Shown in pieces: positions 1 through 7,814 of a stretch of 64,000 bases of DNA. Position 1 is the stretch's first letter; each line of letters begins with the position of its first letter. Position numbers and translations under genes: made by a program. A model generated the notes under the pieces. That model saw only the letters and a list, made by a program, of their open reading frames with translations, was not told the origin of the DNA and ran no database searches. The stretch spans positions 1,068,501 to 1,132,500 of the forward strand of contig BQJC01000001.1 of assembly GCA_021604505.1 (NCBI GenBank), given 5' to 3'. The stretch is from Nitrospinaceae bacterium (GTDB lineage: Bacteria; Nitrospinota; Nitrospinia; Nitrospinales; VA-1).

Positions 1-1692
1 CACTCTCAGGATTTCTTCAACCGTGGTGATTCCCTGCAGAACTTTTCTCCAGCCGTCTTCCCGGAGCGTGCGCATTCCGGCTTTTCTGGCCATGGCGCGA
101 ATCGTTTGCCCGTTGGCTTTGGCGAGAATGAGTCCACGGATGGCTTCGTCGATAATGAGAAGTTCATAAATTCCGGCTCTTCCGCGAAACCCGGTATGAC
201 TGCAATGCTTGCACCCCGTGCCATGATAAATCGTCAGACCCGGTTTTACCCAGGGACCCATTTCCCGGAGCAGGGCGGGGTTGAGCGTCGCCGGTTCCTT
301 GCAATCCGTGCAGATCACCCGCACCAGCCGCTGAGCGAGCACCCCCAAAAGCGCTGTGGAAATCAGAAAGTTTTCGATGCCCATATCCAGAAGGCGGGTG
401 ATGGCGCCGGCGGCGTCGTTGGTATGAACCGTGCTGAACACCAGATGTCCGGTCAAGGCCGCTTGGATGGCGATCTCCGCTGTTTCCGGATCGCGAATTT
501 CCCCCACCATGATGACGTCGGGGTCCTGGCGCACGATCGACCGCAGGCCGCTGGCAAAGGTCAGACCGATCTGCGGCTTTACGTGGATCTGGTTGATTCC
601 CCGCATCTGGTACTCTACGGGATCTTCGATGGTGATGATTTTTCTTTCCGGAGTGTTGATCTTGTCTAAAGCCGCGTACAGGGTGGTGGTTTTTCCGCTA
701 CCCGTGGGTCCGGTCACCAGCAGTTTTCCATAGGGTTTCAGGATCAAGGCTTCCAGCTGTTCGAGTTGCCTTTTAGGAAATCCCAGATGCTGCAGGTCCA
801 CCTGCAAATTGCCGCGGTCGAGGATTCTCATGACCACGCTTTCTCCGTACAGCGTGGGCAGAGTGGACACGCGCATGTCGATGTCTTTTCCCTGAATTTT
901 CAGCTTGATCCTGCCATCCTGCGGCAGGCGGCGCTCCGAGATGTCCAGCTTGGCCATGATCTTGATGCGCGTGGCGATGGCGGAGTTTAATTTTTTGGGC
1001 GGCGCTTCGAATTCGTGGAGCATTCCGTCGATCCGGTATCTCAGGATGAGATCCTCGGCGAAAGGTTCCAGGTGGATGTCGCTGGCGCGCATTTCAATGG
1101 CCTGGCAGATGATATGGTTGACCAGCTTGATGACCGGGGCTTCCGAAGCCATGTCGCGGATATGCTCGGTGCTCTCCTCGTCGCTGTCCAGGTTGTGAAT
1201 GTCGTCATCCTTGACTTTGTCCACCATCCGGTCCATGGCGGAACCGCCGCCGCCATAAAACGTTTCAATGGCTTCGAGGATCTCCTGCTCGGAAGCCAGC
1301 GTGATTTTAATCTCCTTGTTCACGGAAATTTTCAGATTTTCAAGAGTGTAGTAATCGAAGGGATCGAAAATAACGATGGTCAGGGAGTCGCCGCTCATTT
1401 CAAGGGGGAAGATCACTTTTTCCTTGAGGAAAGCTTCGGAAATCACCAGATCCGGAACCGGGAATTGTTCCTTTGGGAAATCTTCAATTTTTACGATCGG
1501 TATATTTAGCTCCTCGCTCAGGGTGGTCAACAGAGCCTGAGTGTGGATATAGCCATGATCGACAAGCGTCTTACCCAGATACTTTCCGCTATGAAGATTA
1601 TTGGCTTTTATTTCCTGGAACGCCTTTTCCGTGATCTTGTTGTGCCGTAAAAGAATTCTCTCGACCGGGTCTGTTTTTTTTAATTTTGACAT
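1..1692 (-). CDS. gspE: Type II secretion ATPase GspE (last few residues outside window)
   Basis: Cytoplasmic hexameric ATPase that powers type II secretion (GspE/PilB family). I read 564 codons from an ATG at 1692 down to the window edge. The last codons read EEILRV, typical of the family's extreme C-terminus, so only a few residues are missing. An N-terminal T2SSE_N-like region precedes the ATPase core. Walker A (GPTGSGKT) is at residues 328-335, followed by the IRQDPDVIMVGEIRDPETA Walker B/Asp box region. A tetracysteine zinc finger (CTDC...CKHC) lies near the C-terminus and is characteristic of GspE. The start lies only 6 nt after the gspC stop, so the two are co-transcribed. Assignment to GspE rather than PilB rests on the gspC neighbour. 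Confidence 0.93.
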   Translation of the reverse strand, partial: MSKLKKTDPVERILLRHNKITEKAFQEIKANNLHSGKYLGKTLVDHGYIHTQALLTTLSEELNIPIVKIEDFPKEQFPVPDLVISEAFLKEKVIFPLEMSGDSLTIVIFDPFDYYTLENLKISVNKEIKITLASEQEILEAIETFYGGGGSAMDRMVDKVKDDDIHNLDSDEESTEHIRDMASEAPVIKLVNHIICQAIEMRASDIHLEPFAEDLILRYRIDGMLHEFEAPPKKLNSAIATRIKIMAKLDISERRLPQDGRIKLKIQGKDIDMRVSTLPTLYGESVVMRILDRGNLQVDLQHLGFPKRQLEQLEALILKPYGKLLVTGPTGSGKTTTLYAALDKINTPERKIITIEDPVEYQMRGINQIHVKPQIGLTFASGLRSIVRQDPDVIMVGEIRDPETAEIAIQAALTGHLVFSTVHTNDAAGAITRLLDMGIENFLISTALLGVLAQRLVRVICTDCKEPATLNPALLREMGPWVKPGLTIYHGTGCKHCSHTGFRGRAGIYELLIIDEAIRGLILAKANGQTIRAMARKAGMRTLREDGWRKVLQGITTVEEILRV

Positions 1693-1698
1693 TGGAGC

Positions 1699-2538
1699 TT
1701 ATCGACCTGAAATATGGGGTCTGGATTTCCCTTCCGATGGCGCGGTGGGCGCTCCCGAGACTCTGAAAGAGCGCGGGGCCGGTACGGGTTTTGGCCGGTT
1801 GATCTGGCGCTTTGCCCTCACATTAGTAGAAGCTTTGCGGGGCGGGGGAGGCCTTTTGATTTTCTTGGGATCGAAATTCTTGTTTTTTTGTATCAGGGTG
1901 TTTCCCACTTTGCGAATGACTTTATCATCCGGTCTGTCAGACAGATTGAGATTCAAAACCACGCCTCTTTTATTATCCAGAGTGACCCGGTTTTTTTCAA
2001 TCTCCGTCAGCTCAAAGTTGCCGATTTGTGAGCCCAGCGGATATCCTTTTCTTTTTAACGGTTTTTGCTTGATCGCGTTATTGGCTTCCTGAACCGGATA
2101 GTTGCCTTCCATGATCGCGATTTTACTGTTGCCCAAAAACACCACGCCCTTTAATTTCAGATTGGGCGGAGGAAGATTGCTGGCGCGGGCCACTTGAGCG
2201 ACCGGAACCGGTGGGGGTGGCGGCGGCATGAATTCTTTCCGGTCTTTGCGAAACAGATTTCCCTGGACCGTGGCGTTGATGAGTCCCGAATGGTTGACCC
2301 GTCTATTGAGAACGAGAGGTTTATGCGCTTTGGCGGCCGGAGTGATGGAAGCGGGGTCTATCCTTTCAGGATATTTGGGATTTGCCCAGGTTCTGATGGA
2401 AAGGGTCACCAGAGCGATGACAATCAGGACGAGGGCCAAATTTATCGCCGAAAAAATATTTTTCACAGGGCTGCTTAACCATTGCAAAAATGTTACCCAA
2501 TATCTCTTAAAGTTAGTAAAAATATGGGGTTTTGTCAA
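1699..2538 (-). CDS. gspC: Type II secretion inner-membrane protein GspC
   Basis: Inner-membrane component of the type II secretion machine that links the cytoplasmic-membrane platform to the secretin. The 279-residue product has a short cytoplasmic N-terminus and one membrane helix at about residues 30-47. A proline-rich linker with a run of prolines near residue 106 follows, and then the GspC homology region (LKGVVFLGNSKIAIMEG followed by YPLGSQIGNFELTEI), a beta-rich periplasmic domain. A basic, proline-rich tail replaces the PDZ or coiled-coil end seen in many homologues. The start is uncertain. The longest frame uses TTG at 2538 with a GGAG about 9 nt upstream, but that TTGACA could also be a -35 element, in which case GTG at 2466 would be the start. 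No gspD lies next to it in the window. Confidence 0.85.
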   Translation of the reverse strand: MTKPHIFTNFKRYWVTFLQWLSSPVKNIFSAINLALVLIVIALVTLSIRTWANPKYPERIDPASITPAAKAHKPLVLNRRVNHSGLINATVQGNLFRKDRKEFMPPPPPPVPVAQVARASNLPPPNLKLKGVVFLGNSKIAIMEGNYPVQEANNAIKQKPLKRKGYPLGSQIGNFELTEIEKNRVTLDNKRGVVLNLNLSDRPDDKVIRKVGNTLIQKNKNFDPKKIKRPPPPRKASTNVRAKRQINRPKPVPAPRSFRVSGAPTAPSEGKSRPHISGR

Positions 2539-2781
2539 GTTGGACGGCTCCGTATTAAGGCCCTGAAACGCAGGTTGTGGACGGATTTTGCCGCCCGTGA
2601 TTGAGAAATTGAATATTCAGCTACCTCTAGCTTTTCGGACATTCTGCAAAATTTCTTTAAAGATATTAAAAAACCGGAAGATACGCCTGTTTCCTGGGTT
2701 CGGGAAAATTCAGGAGATTTTGTTAAAATTCTTTCCTATTTTTGGTAAATGGATACTGCGGTTTTTTACAAATTATGGATT
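2539..2781. other. Spacer between gspC and the STN-like gene
   Basis: This 243-bp spacer must hold the promoter of the gspC-gspE pair. I see no convincing gene in it. The short plus-strand frame here lacks a ribosome-binding site and has a Phe/Lys-rich, non-protein-like composition. Confidence 0.4.
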
Positions 2782-3498
2782 TTAATTCGTGGCGGTACGA
2801 GGATCTGTTTTTACTCCGATGGAATCCAGGTAATATTTCAGTTTTGGATTGTTAAGAATATGAGAAGGAATTGCCATTTTCAGTGAAGTGTCGTTCAAGT
2901 TGGCGCCGAAGAGTTCCCGTGCTTCATCCGGTAAGGGAATCCCCAGGGATTGCAAATACACCCACAACGCAGGTTCCGAAAGGAGTTCCTGCGGAAGACT
3001 ATCCAGAATAGACTCCGGTTCGCTTTGCTTTTTTGCATTTTCCAAATGAAATTCCGGCTCGATTTTATTTTCTACGACTTCCGAGGGAAACGCATCGGTC
3101 GGATCGAAGAGTGAGTACATCGGATTCCTGTCCAGTATCCAGACTTTGCTGTTTTGTGGATCATTCGACCAGATTTCAATGCGGCTGTATTCGCGGGTCA
3201 CCTGCAGGGTGGCGGAAGTCCAGTCCGAAGCCTGAATATCGACTGGCACCGGATCGTCTCGAAGGGCTTCGGGAAGATGAAACTCGATGCCGGATCGTTC
3301 ATGGACCTCTTGCAGAACATCTTCCAGAGTCCTTCCCTGGGACCAGAGTTTAACCCGGTGGTTGCCTGCCTGAGTGTTTTCAACGCGCAGGCGCGGACCA
3401 TCGTCCTTGAGGGTCGACAGCGACCCGGCGTGAGATTCGATGTGGCTGAATGCCAGCCCAACGATGAGAACGATCCATTGCACAGAAGGAAGTTTCAT
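2782..3498 (-). CDS. Secreted protein, possible secretin/TonB short N-terminal (STN-like) domain
   Basis: Exported protein of 238 residues. I chose the ATG at 3498 because it begins directly with a signal peptide (basic start, hydrophobic core, cleavage near SHAGS). The longer frame to 3576 would read through a perfect hairpin at 3551-3582. About residues 45-110 (LWSQGRTLEDVLQEVHERSG, then a VDIQASDWTSATL stretch) resemble an STN or FecR/secretin N-domain, a beta-alpha fold that recruits partners in outer-membrane secretins. The C-terminus holds two similar short motifs, PALWVYLQSLGIPLPDEAR and NPKLKYYLDSIGVKTDPR. Its position beside gspC-gspE suggests an envelope role, but it is too short to be GspD. 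The function is unknown. Confidence 0.65.
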   Translation of the reverse strand: MKLPSVQWIVLIVGLAFSHIESHAGSLSTLKDDGPRLRVENTQAGNHRVKLWSQGRTLEDVLQEVHERSGIEFHLPEALRDDPVPVDIQASDWTSATLQVTREYSRIEIWSNDPQNSKVWILDRNPMYSLFDPTDAFPSEVVENKIEPEFHLENAKKQSEPESILDSLPQELLSEPALWVYLQSLGIPLPDEARELFGANLNDTSLKMAIPSHILNNPKLKYYLDSIGVKTDPRTATN

Positions 3499-3550
3499 TT
3501 TATATCGACAGTCACAGCCGCCTGCAGTGTTATTCGGGTGAAACGAGCCA

Positions 3551-3582
3551 GGGTCAATGGGAAAGTAAATTCCCATTGACCC
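3551..3582. terminator. Perfect 13-bp stem-loop between peroxidase and STN-like gene
   Basis: The arms 3551-3563 and 3570-3582 are perfectly complementary with a 6-nt loop. It follows the minus-strand peroxidase gene by 67 nt and precedes the next minus-strand start by about 50 nt. No T-run follows, so it may be an mRNA-stabilising or attenuating hairpin rather than a strict intrinsic terminator. Confidence 0.5.
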
Positions 3583-3648
3583 AGCCCTGATTCAGCCAAT
3601 ACTTCACCTTAGATTGCGTTCAATGAGTAAGAGCATTATCGCATAATT

Positions 3649-5457
3649 TTACTCATAGTCCTCATTCAAAGCCTTTAGGAACTTAACCAGCGGAGTGACG
3701 GCGGAATCCGACAATCGGATACCTTTCAGTTGCGAAGCCCCGTTTCTGAGTTTTCCGGCTCTCGCTAAGATCGAAGATTTTCGGTAAAATTCGATCGTCG
3801 AATCCAACGTGTCGAATTGGCCGGTGTGCATGAAAGGCGCTGAATGCCCTAAATCCCGAAGGCCGGGAGTTTTGAACAGAGCAATGCTGGTAGGAAGCAG
3901 TTGGCGGAGCCGGCACCTTTCAAAAACCTTTTCAGCCAGTTGCGGGTCCTGAATGAGATCGAAAGCGGTGAATCTTTCCCCAACTCTTTTTTCGCAAAGC
4001 GTTTCCCAGATTTCGGCTTGCGGCTTGGGGAAATCGGGGTTGGCAAAAATGTTCCACAACCCCAGGTCGGTGAGGCGGCGGTCGGAGTCTGACGGCACGC
4101 TTCTGAATCTCCCGGATGCAGTGGGATGTTGGGAGGTGGCGGGTAAATAGCGGTTGTGCCGGACCAGACGCTTGAACAGAGAAGGAATCTTAAGTTTTCT
4201 GAATTTTCCCTTTCCGTGGATGGCGTCATACTCATCCTGCGCGGCCCCGGTGTTATGAAAGTTGAGGTCCGTAAAGTTTGGCGCTCGATGGCAGACAACG
4301 CAATTCCCGGTTTCCATGCCTTTTACAGACTTTCGGTCGTCTGAGTCTTCATCCTCTTCTTCGCCCTCATCGTAGTCCTCATCCGGGTCATCGTCGTTAA
4401 CGTCATCGTCGTCTCCATCAGAACTCCTTCTTGCAGGTTCCGCAAAAAAGATTTTGAGACCTGCCAATTCTTCCGGGCCAAAACTAAAACTTTGATCGTG
4501 AAATTTGAAAGGACCCGGTTCGCCGCCCGCGACAAATAACGGAGTTCCAAGGGCGTAGATTTCCTTTAACAATCGGCGGCTGTATTCCAGAAAAGACTCA
4601 CCGGGGGCCGGTTGACGGTCGAGACCGTTTTTAGCCAGAAACGCATCGTAAGGTGAAAGGTTGAAGTTTCCATCGTCGTCCTGACTGAAACCCAGGTCAT
4701 CCACGTACGCGGCAATCAGGTTGGCCACGGCGTCAAAAATCTCTTCATCCGTAGCGGTGGTCACATCAAGGCCCAGAGCGCCCAGGGCAGGGTTGCCGAG
4801 AGCCGTGGTGTAGGGTTCTCCAACAAAGTCACCGCCTGCGAACGGGTTGCTTCCATCGTCCGCGCGAATGATAGAAGCGACATGCGCGATGGCAGGGGCC
4901 GCTTCAGTGGGAAGCCAGCCATAGTTTCTTCCTGTCAACGTGGCTTTGACGAGATCGGCCATGGTGGCAAATTCAGCATCGAAGTGGTTCAGGCTGAATA
5001 ATGAAGATCCGACCAGGGGAGGGGAGTTTCTCGGTGCCGTCAACAGACCGTCTTCGCGGGCGGGGACGCGGCTGCGGCGGGAAAAATCCGTATAGGTTCG
5101 CATGCCGCTGGCGGGAAAGGGACCCGCTTCAACGTCCCCATCCAGCAAGCCATCGACAAAATGGCACGCCCGGCAGTTCATGGAAAAGCCGGCAAACGGC
5201 CCCGGTGAGTTGGGAGGCAGGATTCCCAGGGGATCATCGGCTTCATCGAGGATCGGGTCACCACTGATGAGAAGTGTGTTGGGCCCGGTTGAATTGGCGA
5301 AGAAAAACTGGGCAAACCGGGTTTCCAGAAAAAGCCTTTCGCCTAAGACGATTTCAGGAGGGTCTTCATCTGCGAAGGCGGGCAAACCAACCACGGAAAA
5401 AATAAACATTAAAAACAGGACTTGAGCGACCTTGCGTTTAACTGAACTTGTTTTCAT
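3649..5457 (-). CDS. MauG-like di-haem cytochrome c peroxidase family protein with acidic insert
   Basis: Periplasmic di-haem protein of the bacterial cytochrome c peroxidase/MauG family. These proteins reduce peroxide or oxidise partner proteins using two c-type haems. The ATG at 5457 has an AAGGAAGG ribosome-binding site and opens a signal peptide ending near PAFADE. The two haem-binding motifs are CRACH (residues 95-99) and CVVCH (386-390). Family motifs near the end include KTPGLRDLGHSAPFMHTGQFDTL. At 602 residues it is longer than classical CcpA (about 320-350). Part of the extra length is an Asp/Glu-rich insert at about residues 347-374, just before the second haem. Similar acidic runs end the three secreted proteins downstream. 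The physiological substrate cannot be read from the sequence. Confidence 0.88.
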   Translation of the reverse strand: MKTSSVKRKVAQVLFLMFIFSVVGLPAFADEDPPEIVLGERLFLETRFAQFFFANSTGPNTLLISGDPILDEADDPLGILPPNSPGPFAGFSMNCRACHFVDGLLDGDVEAGPFPASGMRTYTDFSRRSRVPAREDGLLTAPRNSPPLVGSSLFSLNHFDAEFATMADLVKATLTGRNYGWLPTEAAPAIAHVASIIRADDGSNPFAGGDFVGEPYTTALGNPALGALGLDVTTATDEEIFDAVANLIAAYVDDLGFSQDDDGNFNLSPYDAFLAKNGLDRQPAPGESFLEYSRRLLKEIYALGTPLFVAGGEPGPFKFHDQSFSFGPEELAGLKIFFAEPARRSSDGDDDDVNDDDPDEDYDEGEEEDEDSDDRKSVKGMETGNCVVCHRAPNFTDLNFHNTGAAQDEYDAIHGKGKFRKLKIPSLFKRLVRHNRYLPATSQHPTASGRFRSVPSDSDRRLTDLGLWNIFANPDFPKPQAEIWETLCEKRVGERFTAFDLIQDPQLAEKVFERCRLRQLLPTSIALFKTPGLRDLGHSAPFMHTGQFDTLDSTIEFYRKSSILARAGKLRNGASQLKGIRLSDSAVTPLVKFLKALNEDYE

Positions 5458-5580
5458 AATCCTTCCTTCCTGTAACAAATAACTTTCTTAAACATGGTTT
5501 GTTTAGCCTCCTTACCCCCGGTTTATAAAAAAATATCTATTTCTGGACACTTTGAGATCCAGGAAAAAATCATTCAAAAA

Positions 5581-5778
5581 TCAAGCAGGTCGATCGTTCT
5601 TCACAATCAAGGAAAGAGGTTTTCGTTTCGTGACTGTTTTGTCCTCTGTCCACTTTTTAAACCTTTGCAGGAGCCCGCACTTGGGGCATTTGATTTCGAT
5701 GGCTTTGACCTCACCTTTCAGAAGAAGGCGGGAGCACTTCCGGCAACGCAATTCGTTTGTTGGTCGTCGATCCGTCAT
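5581..5778 (-). CDS. Com-like small zinc-ribbon protein
   Basis: A 65-residue protein with two CxxC knuckles (CRKC and CPKC, 16 residues apart). The spacing and the intervening pattern (LLLKGEVKAIEIKCPKCG) match the zinc-finger family of the phage Mu Com translational regulator. The C-terminus is basic. No phage genes are nearby, so it is either a domesticated copy or a look-alike zinc ribbon. The ATG at 5778 lies only 5 nt after the U-run of a probable terminator, and I see no Shine-Dalgarno sequence. Expression may therefore depend on read-through, or the frame may be poorly translated. Confidence 0.55.
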   Translation of the reverse strand: MTDRRPTNELRCRKCSRLLLKGEVKAIEIKCPKCGLLQRFKKWTEDKTVTKRKPLSLIVKNDRPA

Positions 5779-5782
5779 AATT

Positions 5783-5883
5783 GAAAAAAGCCCAGGTGGA
5801 AGGGAATCGCGCCACCGGGGCTTCTGGAGCCTCTCTAAGATCAGTTGTCGAAAGACACTTGAACTATAATTATGAAAATGATT
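5783..5883 (-). ncRNA. Candidate Fur-repressed small RNA (RyhB-like layout)
   Basis: Predicted minus-strand transcript of about 100 nt. Its promoter is TTGACA at 5917-5912, a 16-nt spacer and TATAAT at 5895-5890, placing the start near 5883. It ends in an intrinsic terminator with arms 5823-5812 and 5799-5788 (11 of 12 pairs), followed by six U's at 5789-5784. The 5' part can fold a small hairpin (GTGTC/GACAAC with a bulge). The middle contains a CUCC stretch that could pair with ribosome-binding sites, and the terminator loop is C-rich. The promoter is covered by a Fur-box-like palindrome. The alternative reading is an attenuated leader for the Com-like ORF downstream. No sequence match to a known RNA family is claimed. 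Confidence 0.45.
5784..5823 (-). terminator. Intrinsic terminator of the candidate small RNA
   Basis: GC-rich arms at 5812-5823 and 5788-5799 pair at 11 of 12 positions around a 12-nt loop. Six T's follow on the minus strand (5789-5784). It sits immediately upstream of the Com-like ATG at 5778. Confidence 0.7.
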
Positions 5884-5898
5884 TTCATAATTATAGTT
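5862..5898. promoter_or_regulatory. Perfect 37-bp palindrome, Fur-box-like operator
   Basis: The 18-nt arms 5862-5879 and 5881-5898 are perfect complements around G5880. The centre TGAAAATGATTTTCA (5873-5887) has the 7-1-7 form of a Fur box, and the flanks supply further AATTAT-type hexamers. It overlaps the -10 (5895-5890) and the predicted start site of a minus-strand promoter, which is where a repressor would act. Another Fur-superfamily member, such as Zur or PerR, is possible. Confidence 0.7.
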
Positions 5899-5917
5899 GG
5901 GGAAGTTAATCTGTCAA
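5890..5917 (-). promoter_or_regulatory. Near-consensus sigma-70 promoter
   Basis: TTGACA at 5917-5912 and TATAAT at 5895-5890, both perfect hexamers, are separated by 16 nt on the minus strand. It reads into the candidate small RNA and then the Com-like ORF. Confidence 0.65.
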
Positions 5918-5961
5918 ATTTTTTTAAACTAAGCAATACTTCTACAAAGGGTGCGAATTAT

Positions 5962-5981
5962 TATTGATATTAATATCAATA
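5962..5981. promoter_or_regulatory. Perfect 20-bp AT-rich palindrome
   Basis: The sequence TATTGATATTAATATCAATA is a perfect even palindrome. It lies 45 bp upstream of the minus-strand promoter's -35 and about 190 bp before the plus-strand 119-residue gene. It may be a regulator site for either side; the binding protein is unknown. Confidence 0.4.
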
Positions 5982-6167
5982 TGTTAAAGCAGGATCATTG
6001 GGAAATAATCCTTTTGCCGCGCACAAAATTTTTCGCTGATTTTTGGTTCTCAAACAAAAAAAGTGGTTTTTTCTCATTTTCACCGCGAGGGTACGTTGTC
6101 TTGGCAGTGATTTTGTGGGAGATTGGAATATATTTTCTGGATACCTTTAAAATTTCTGGAGGTGACT

Positions 6168-6527
6168 TTGAGTGCCCAGGGTTTGTTGGTGGAGGTAAAA
6201 AAACATATTCCTTTCCGAGCCTATGGGAAGGGGCCGGTGATTGAGCTTTTTCGGGAGTTGGGGGTTTTTGTCGATAAAAAGACAGCCCTCGAGGTAACAG
6301 ACGCCTTTCGATCCGATGAGTCCGGCGAGATCGTCTGTGAAGTGGCGGTGGACGGCAAAGGCAAGATTTCGGCGGCATTGACCAATTTGAAGCTCGACAT
6401 CACCCATCCCCTGTATCGCAGGGTAAAAAATTACCGCGATGAGGTTGTCGATGATTTAACCAAGCAGGAACTCGATGTCAACCGGACATCGTTCTCGGTG
6501 GGGGATTTGTACCGTCAGAAAAAGTAA
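6168..6527 (+). CDS. Conserved-looking hypothetical protein (TTG start)
   Basis: Soluble protein of 119 residues that I do not recognise. I chose TTG at 6168 because a good Shine-Dalgarno (GGAGGTGAC) sits just before it; the upstream ATG at 6123 has none and would add a hydrophobic, unlikely N-terminus. The product begins with a basic amphipathic stretch (EVKKHIPFRAYG), has a mixed alpha/beta middle (DAFRSDESGEIVCEVAVDGK) and ends in charged helices. It has no signal peptide or membrane segment. It stands alone between the regulatory region at 5.8-6.0 kb and the convergent secreted-protein cluster. Confidence 0.6.
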   Translation: MSAQGLLVEVKKHIPFRAYGKGPVIELFRELGVFVDKKTALEVTDAFRSDESGEIVCEVAVDGKGKISAALTNLKLDITHPLYRRVKNYRDEVVDDLTKQELDVNRTSFSVGDLYRQKK

Positions 6528-6581
6528 GGCGTTTTTGCTTTCTAGGCCCGATGACCGCAGCTGGGTTCTGGTATTGCGCTG

Positions 6582-6616
6582 AAGGGAAAGGGGAAAACCT
6601 CTTTCCCCTTTCCCTT
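6582..6616. terminator. Perfect 15-bp stem-loop between convergent genes
   Basis: Arms 6582-6596 and 6602-6616 pair perfectly around a 5-nt loop. It lies between the 119-residue gene and the 3' end of the first secreted paralogue. It is purine-rich on one arm and lacks a clear T-run. Similar GA/CT-rich hairpins follow the other two paralogues. Confidence 0.6.
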
Positions 6617-6656
6617 TGCGTTAATGAGTCAATCGATAAAACTCGACGGTTAATGA

Positions 6657-7814
6657 TCAATCATCGTCTTCGTCGTCATCATCGTCGTCATCCTCATTGG
6701 CCTCCAAGACTTCGATTTGCGAGGAAGGAACGCACAGCAACCGCGATTCTTTCAGTTTAAACGTCTGCGTGCCAAACTGATTTTCGACCTTAACTTTCAG
6801 TTTTGGCTTATATTTATCGATCCGGTAACAGGTCAGGTTGTTGTCCGGATTGGATATTCCCTCACCGTTTTTGTCAACCGGCGTGCAGTACTTTTTGGCC
6901 TTGCGGCTCACCTTGACGTTTTCCCTGTCAACGAACTGATCTTCCAGGTCCACACGTCTGCGGTCAAGCTTCGTCGACCAGTCAATGTTATAGCACTGAA
7001 AATGATCGAAGCCTCCGGGCTCAATCGGATCTGCGCCGCCTGTGAGGATCTGGATGTCAGACCTCGCCACAACCTCTCCACTGGAGTTTCTCGCCAGAAG
7101 GTAAATGACGTAGTTCCCAGGAACCGTAGGGTCAAAACCTGCCAGTGGACCTGCAAGAAAAAAGTCATACCTCCAGGAGTTCTGGGCGACGTTGTTGTTG
7201 GCAATGCGGTCGGCATACAAAGCAACGGCAGCGGCTTGGGTTCCCGGGACAACACTTCGACAGTCGGCGATAGGGACGCTGGCCCCTCCACCGTTCCCTG
7301 TGCTGTTATCCCCGATGGCGTGATCGGCGCAAACAACGCCGCCAACGGGGTCAAGTCCGTTTATGGGGTCGAAGGTCAGAAAATCGGTTCCCGGTCCCGG
7401 ATCGCCATCCAAACCAATTTCATAAGTGAATTCATTGAGTTTGGAGCCTGAGGAGGTGGGGTCTTCGAAATCCGTGTTGATGGACCACTCAAAGCTCCAC
7501 TCAGGGGTCGGAGATGTTCTTGTCGGACCCACAATGGCTTGAAAGTTGTAGGTTCCGTTGCTGTTGCTGTTGAAGGTGTTTTCAGGCAGGCCAGCCCCAT
7601 TGAACCGGAGCTTGCCACGAAGCCCGATCTCTAAGCCGTTTCGGCGGTCGGTCGTGAAACTGCCGTTACTGTTTCCGGACCCAAAGATGACTTCCGGTGT
7701 GACGTTCTGCTCAAACTGAACAACGGCTAACGCGCTATTCGTTCCACAGAGGGAAAAAGCAACCGCTGAGGCTACCGTTAGTATGGCAATCTTCAGATTT
7801 GCGAACACTCTCAT
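6657..7814 (-). CDS. Secreted protein with four-Cys repeat module and poly-Asp tail (paralogue 1)
   Basis: Exported 385-residue protein of unknown function. The signal peptide is clear, with cleavage after SALA. The N-terminal domain (about 31-265), with motifs such as NGSFTTDRRNGLEIGLR, NSNGTYNF and WSFEWSINT, resembles the body of many PEP-CTERM secreted proteins, but no PEP-CTERM anchor is present. The C-terminal module (about 277-365) holds two related units of about 45 residues. Unit one runs from CYNI through EDQF to YCTP, and unit two from CYRI through ENQFG to LLCVPS, giving four conserved Cys that could form disulfides. The protein ends in a run of Asp/Glu. An AGGAGAAA ribosome-binding site precedes ATG 7814. 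The gene at 8311 is a full-length paralogue, and the one at 10120 shares only the C-terminal part. Confidence 0.8.
   Translation of the reverse strand: MRVFANLKIAILTVASAVAFSLCGTNSALAVVQFEQNVTPEVIFGSGNSNGSFTTDRRNGLEIGLRGKLRFNGAGLPENTFNSNSNGTYNFQAIVGPTRTSPTPEWSFEWSINTDFEDPTSSGSKLNEFTYEIGLDGDPGPGTDFLTFDPINGLDPVGGVVCADHAIGDNSTGNGGGASVPIADCRSVVPGTQAAAVALYADRIANNNVAQNSWRYDFFLAGPLAGFDPTVPGNYVIYLLARNSSGEVVARSDIQILTGGADPIEPGGFDHFQCYNIDWSTKLDRRRVDLEDQFVDRENVKVSRKAKKYCTPVDKNGEGISNPDNNLTCYRIDKYKPKLKVKVENQFGTQTFKLKESRLLCVPSSQIEVLEANEDDDDDDDEDDD

Noticed and set aside
2588..2785. 65-residue plus-strand frame between gspC and the STN-like gene
   Set aside because: No Shine-Dalgarno, no start context and a Phe/Lys/Ile-only composition.
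3499..3576. N-terminal extension of the STN-like protein
   Set aside because: It would translate a perfect 13-bp hairpin and displace the signal peptide from the N-terminus.
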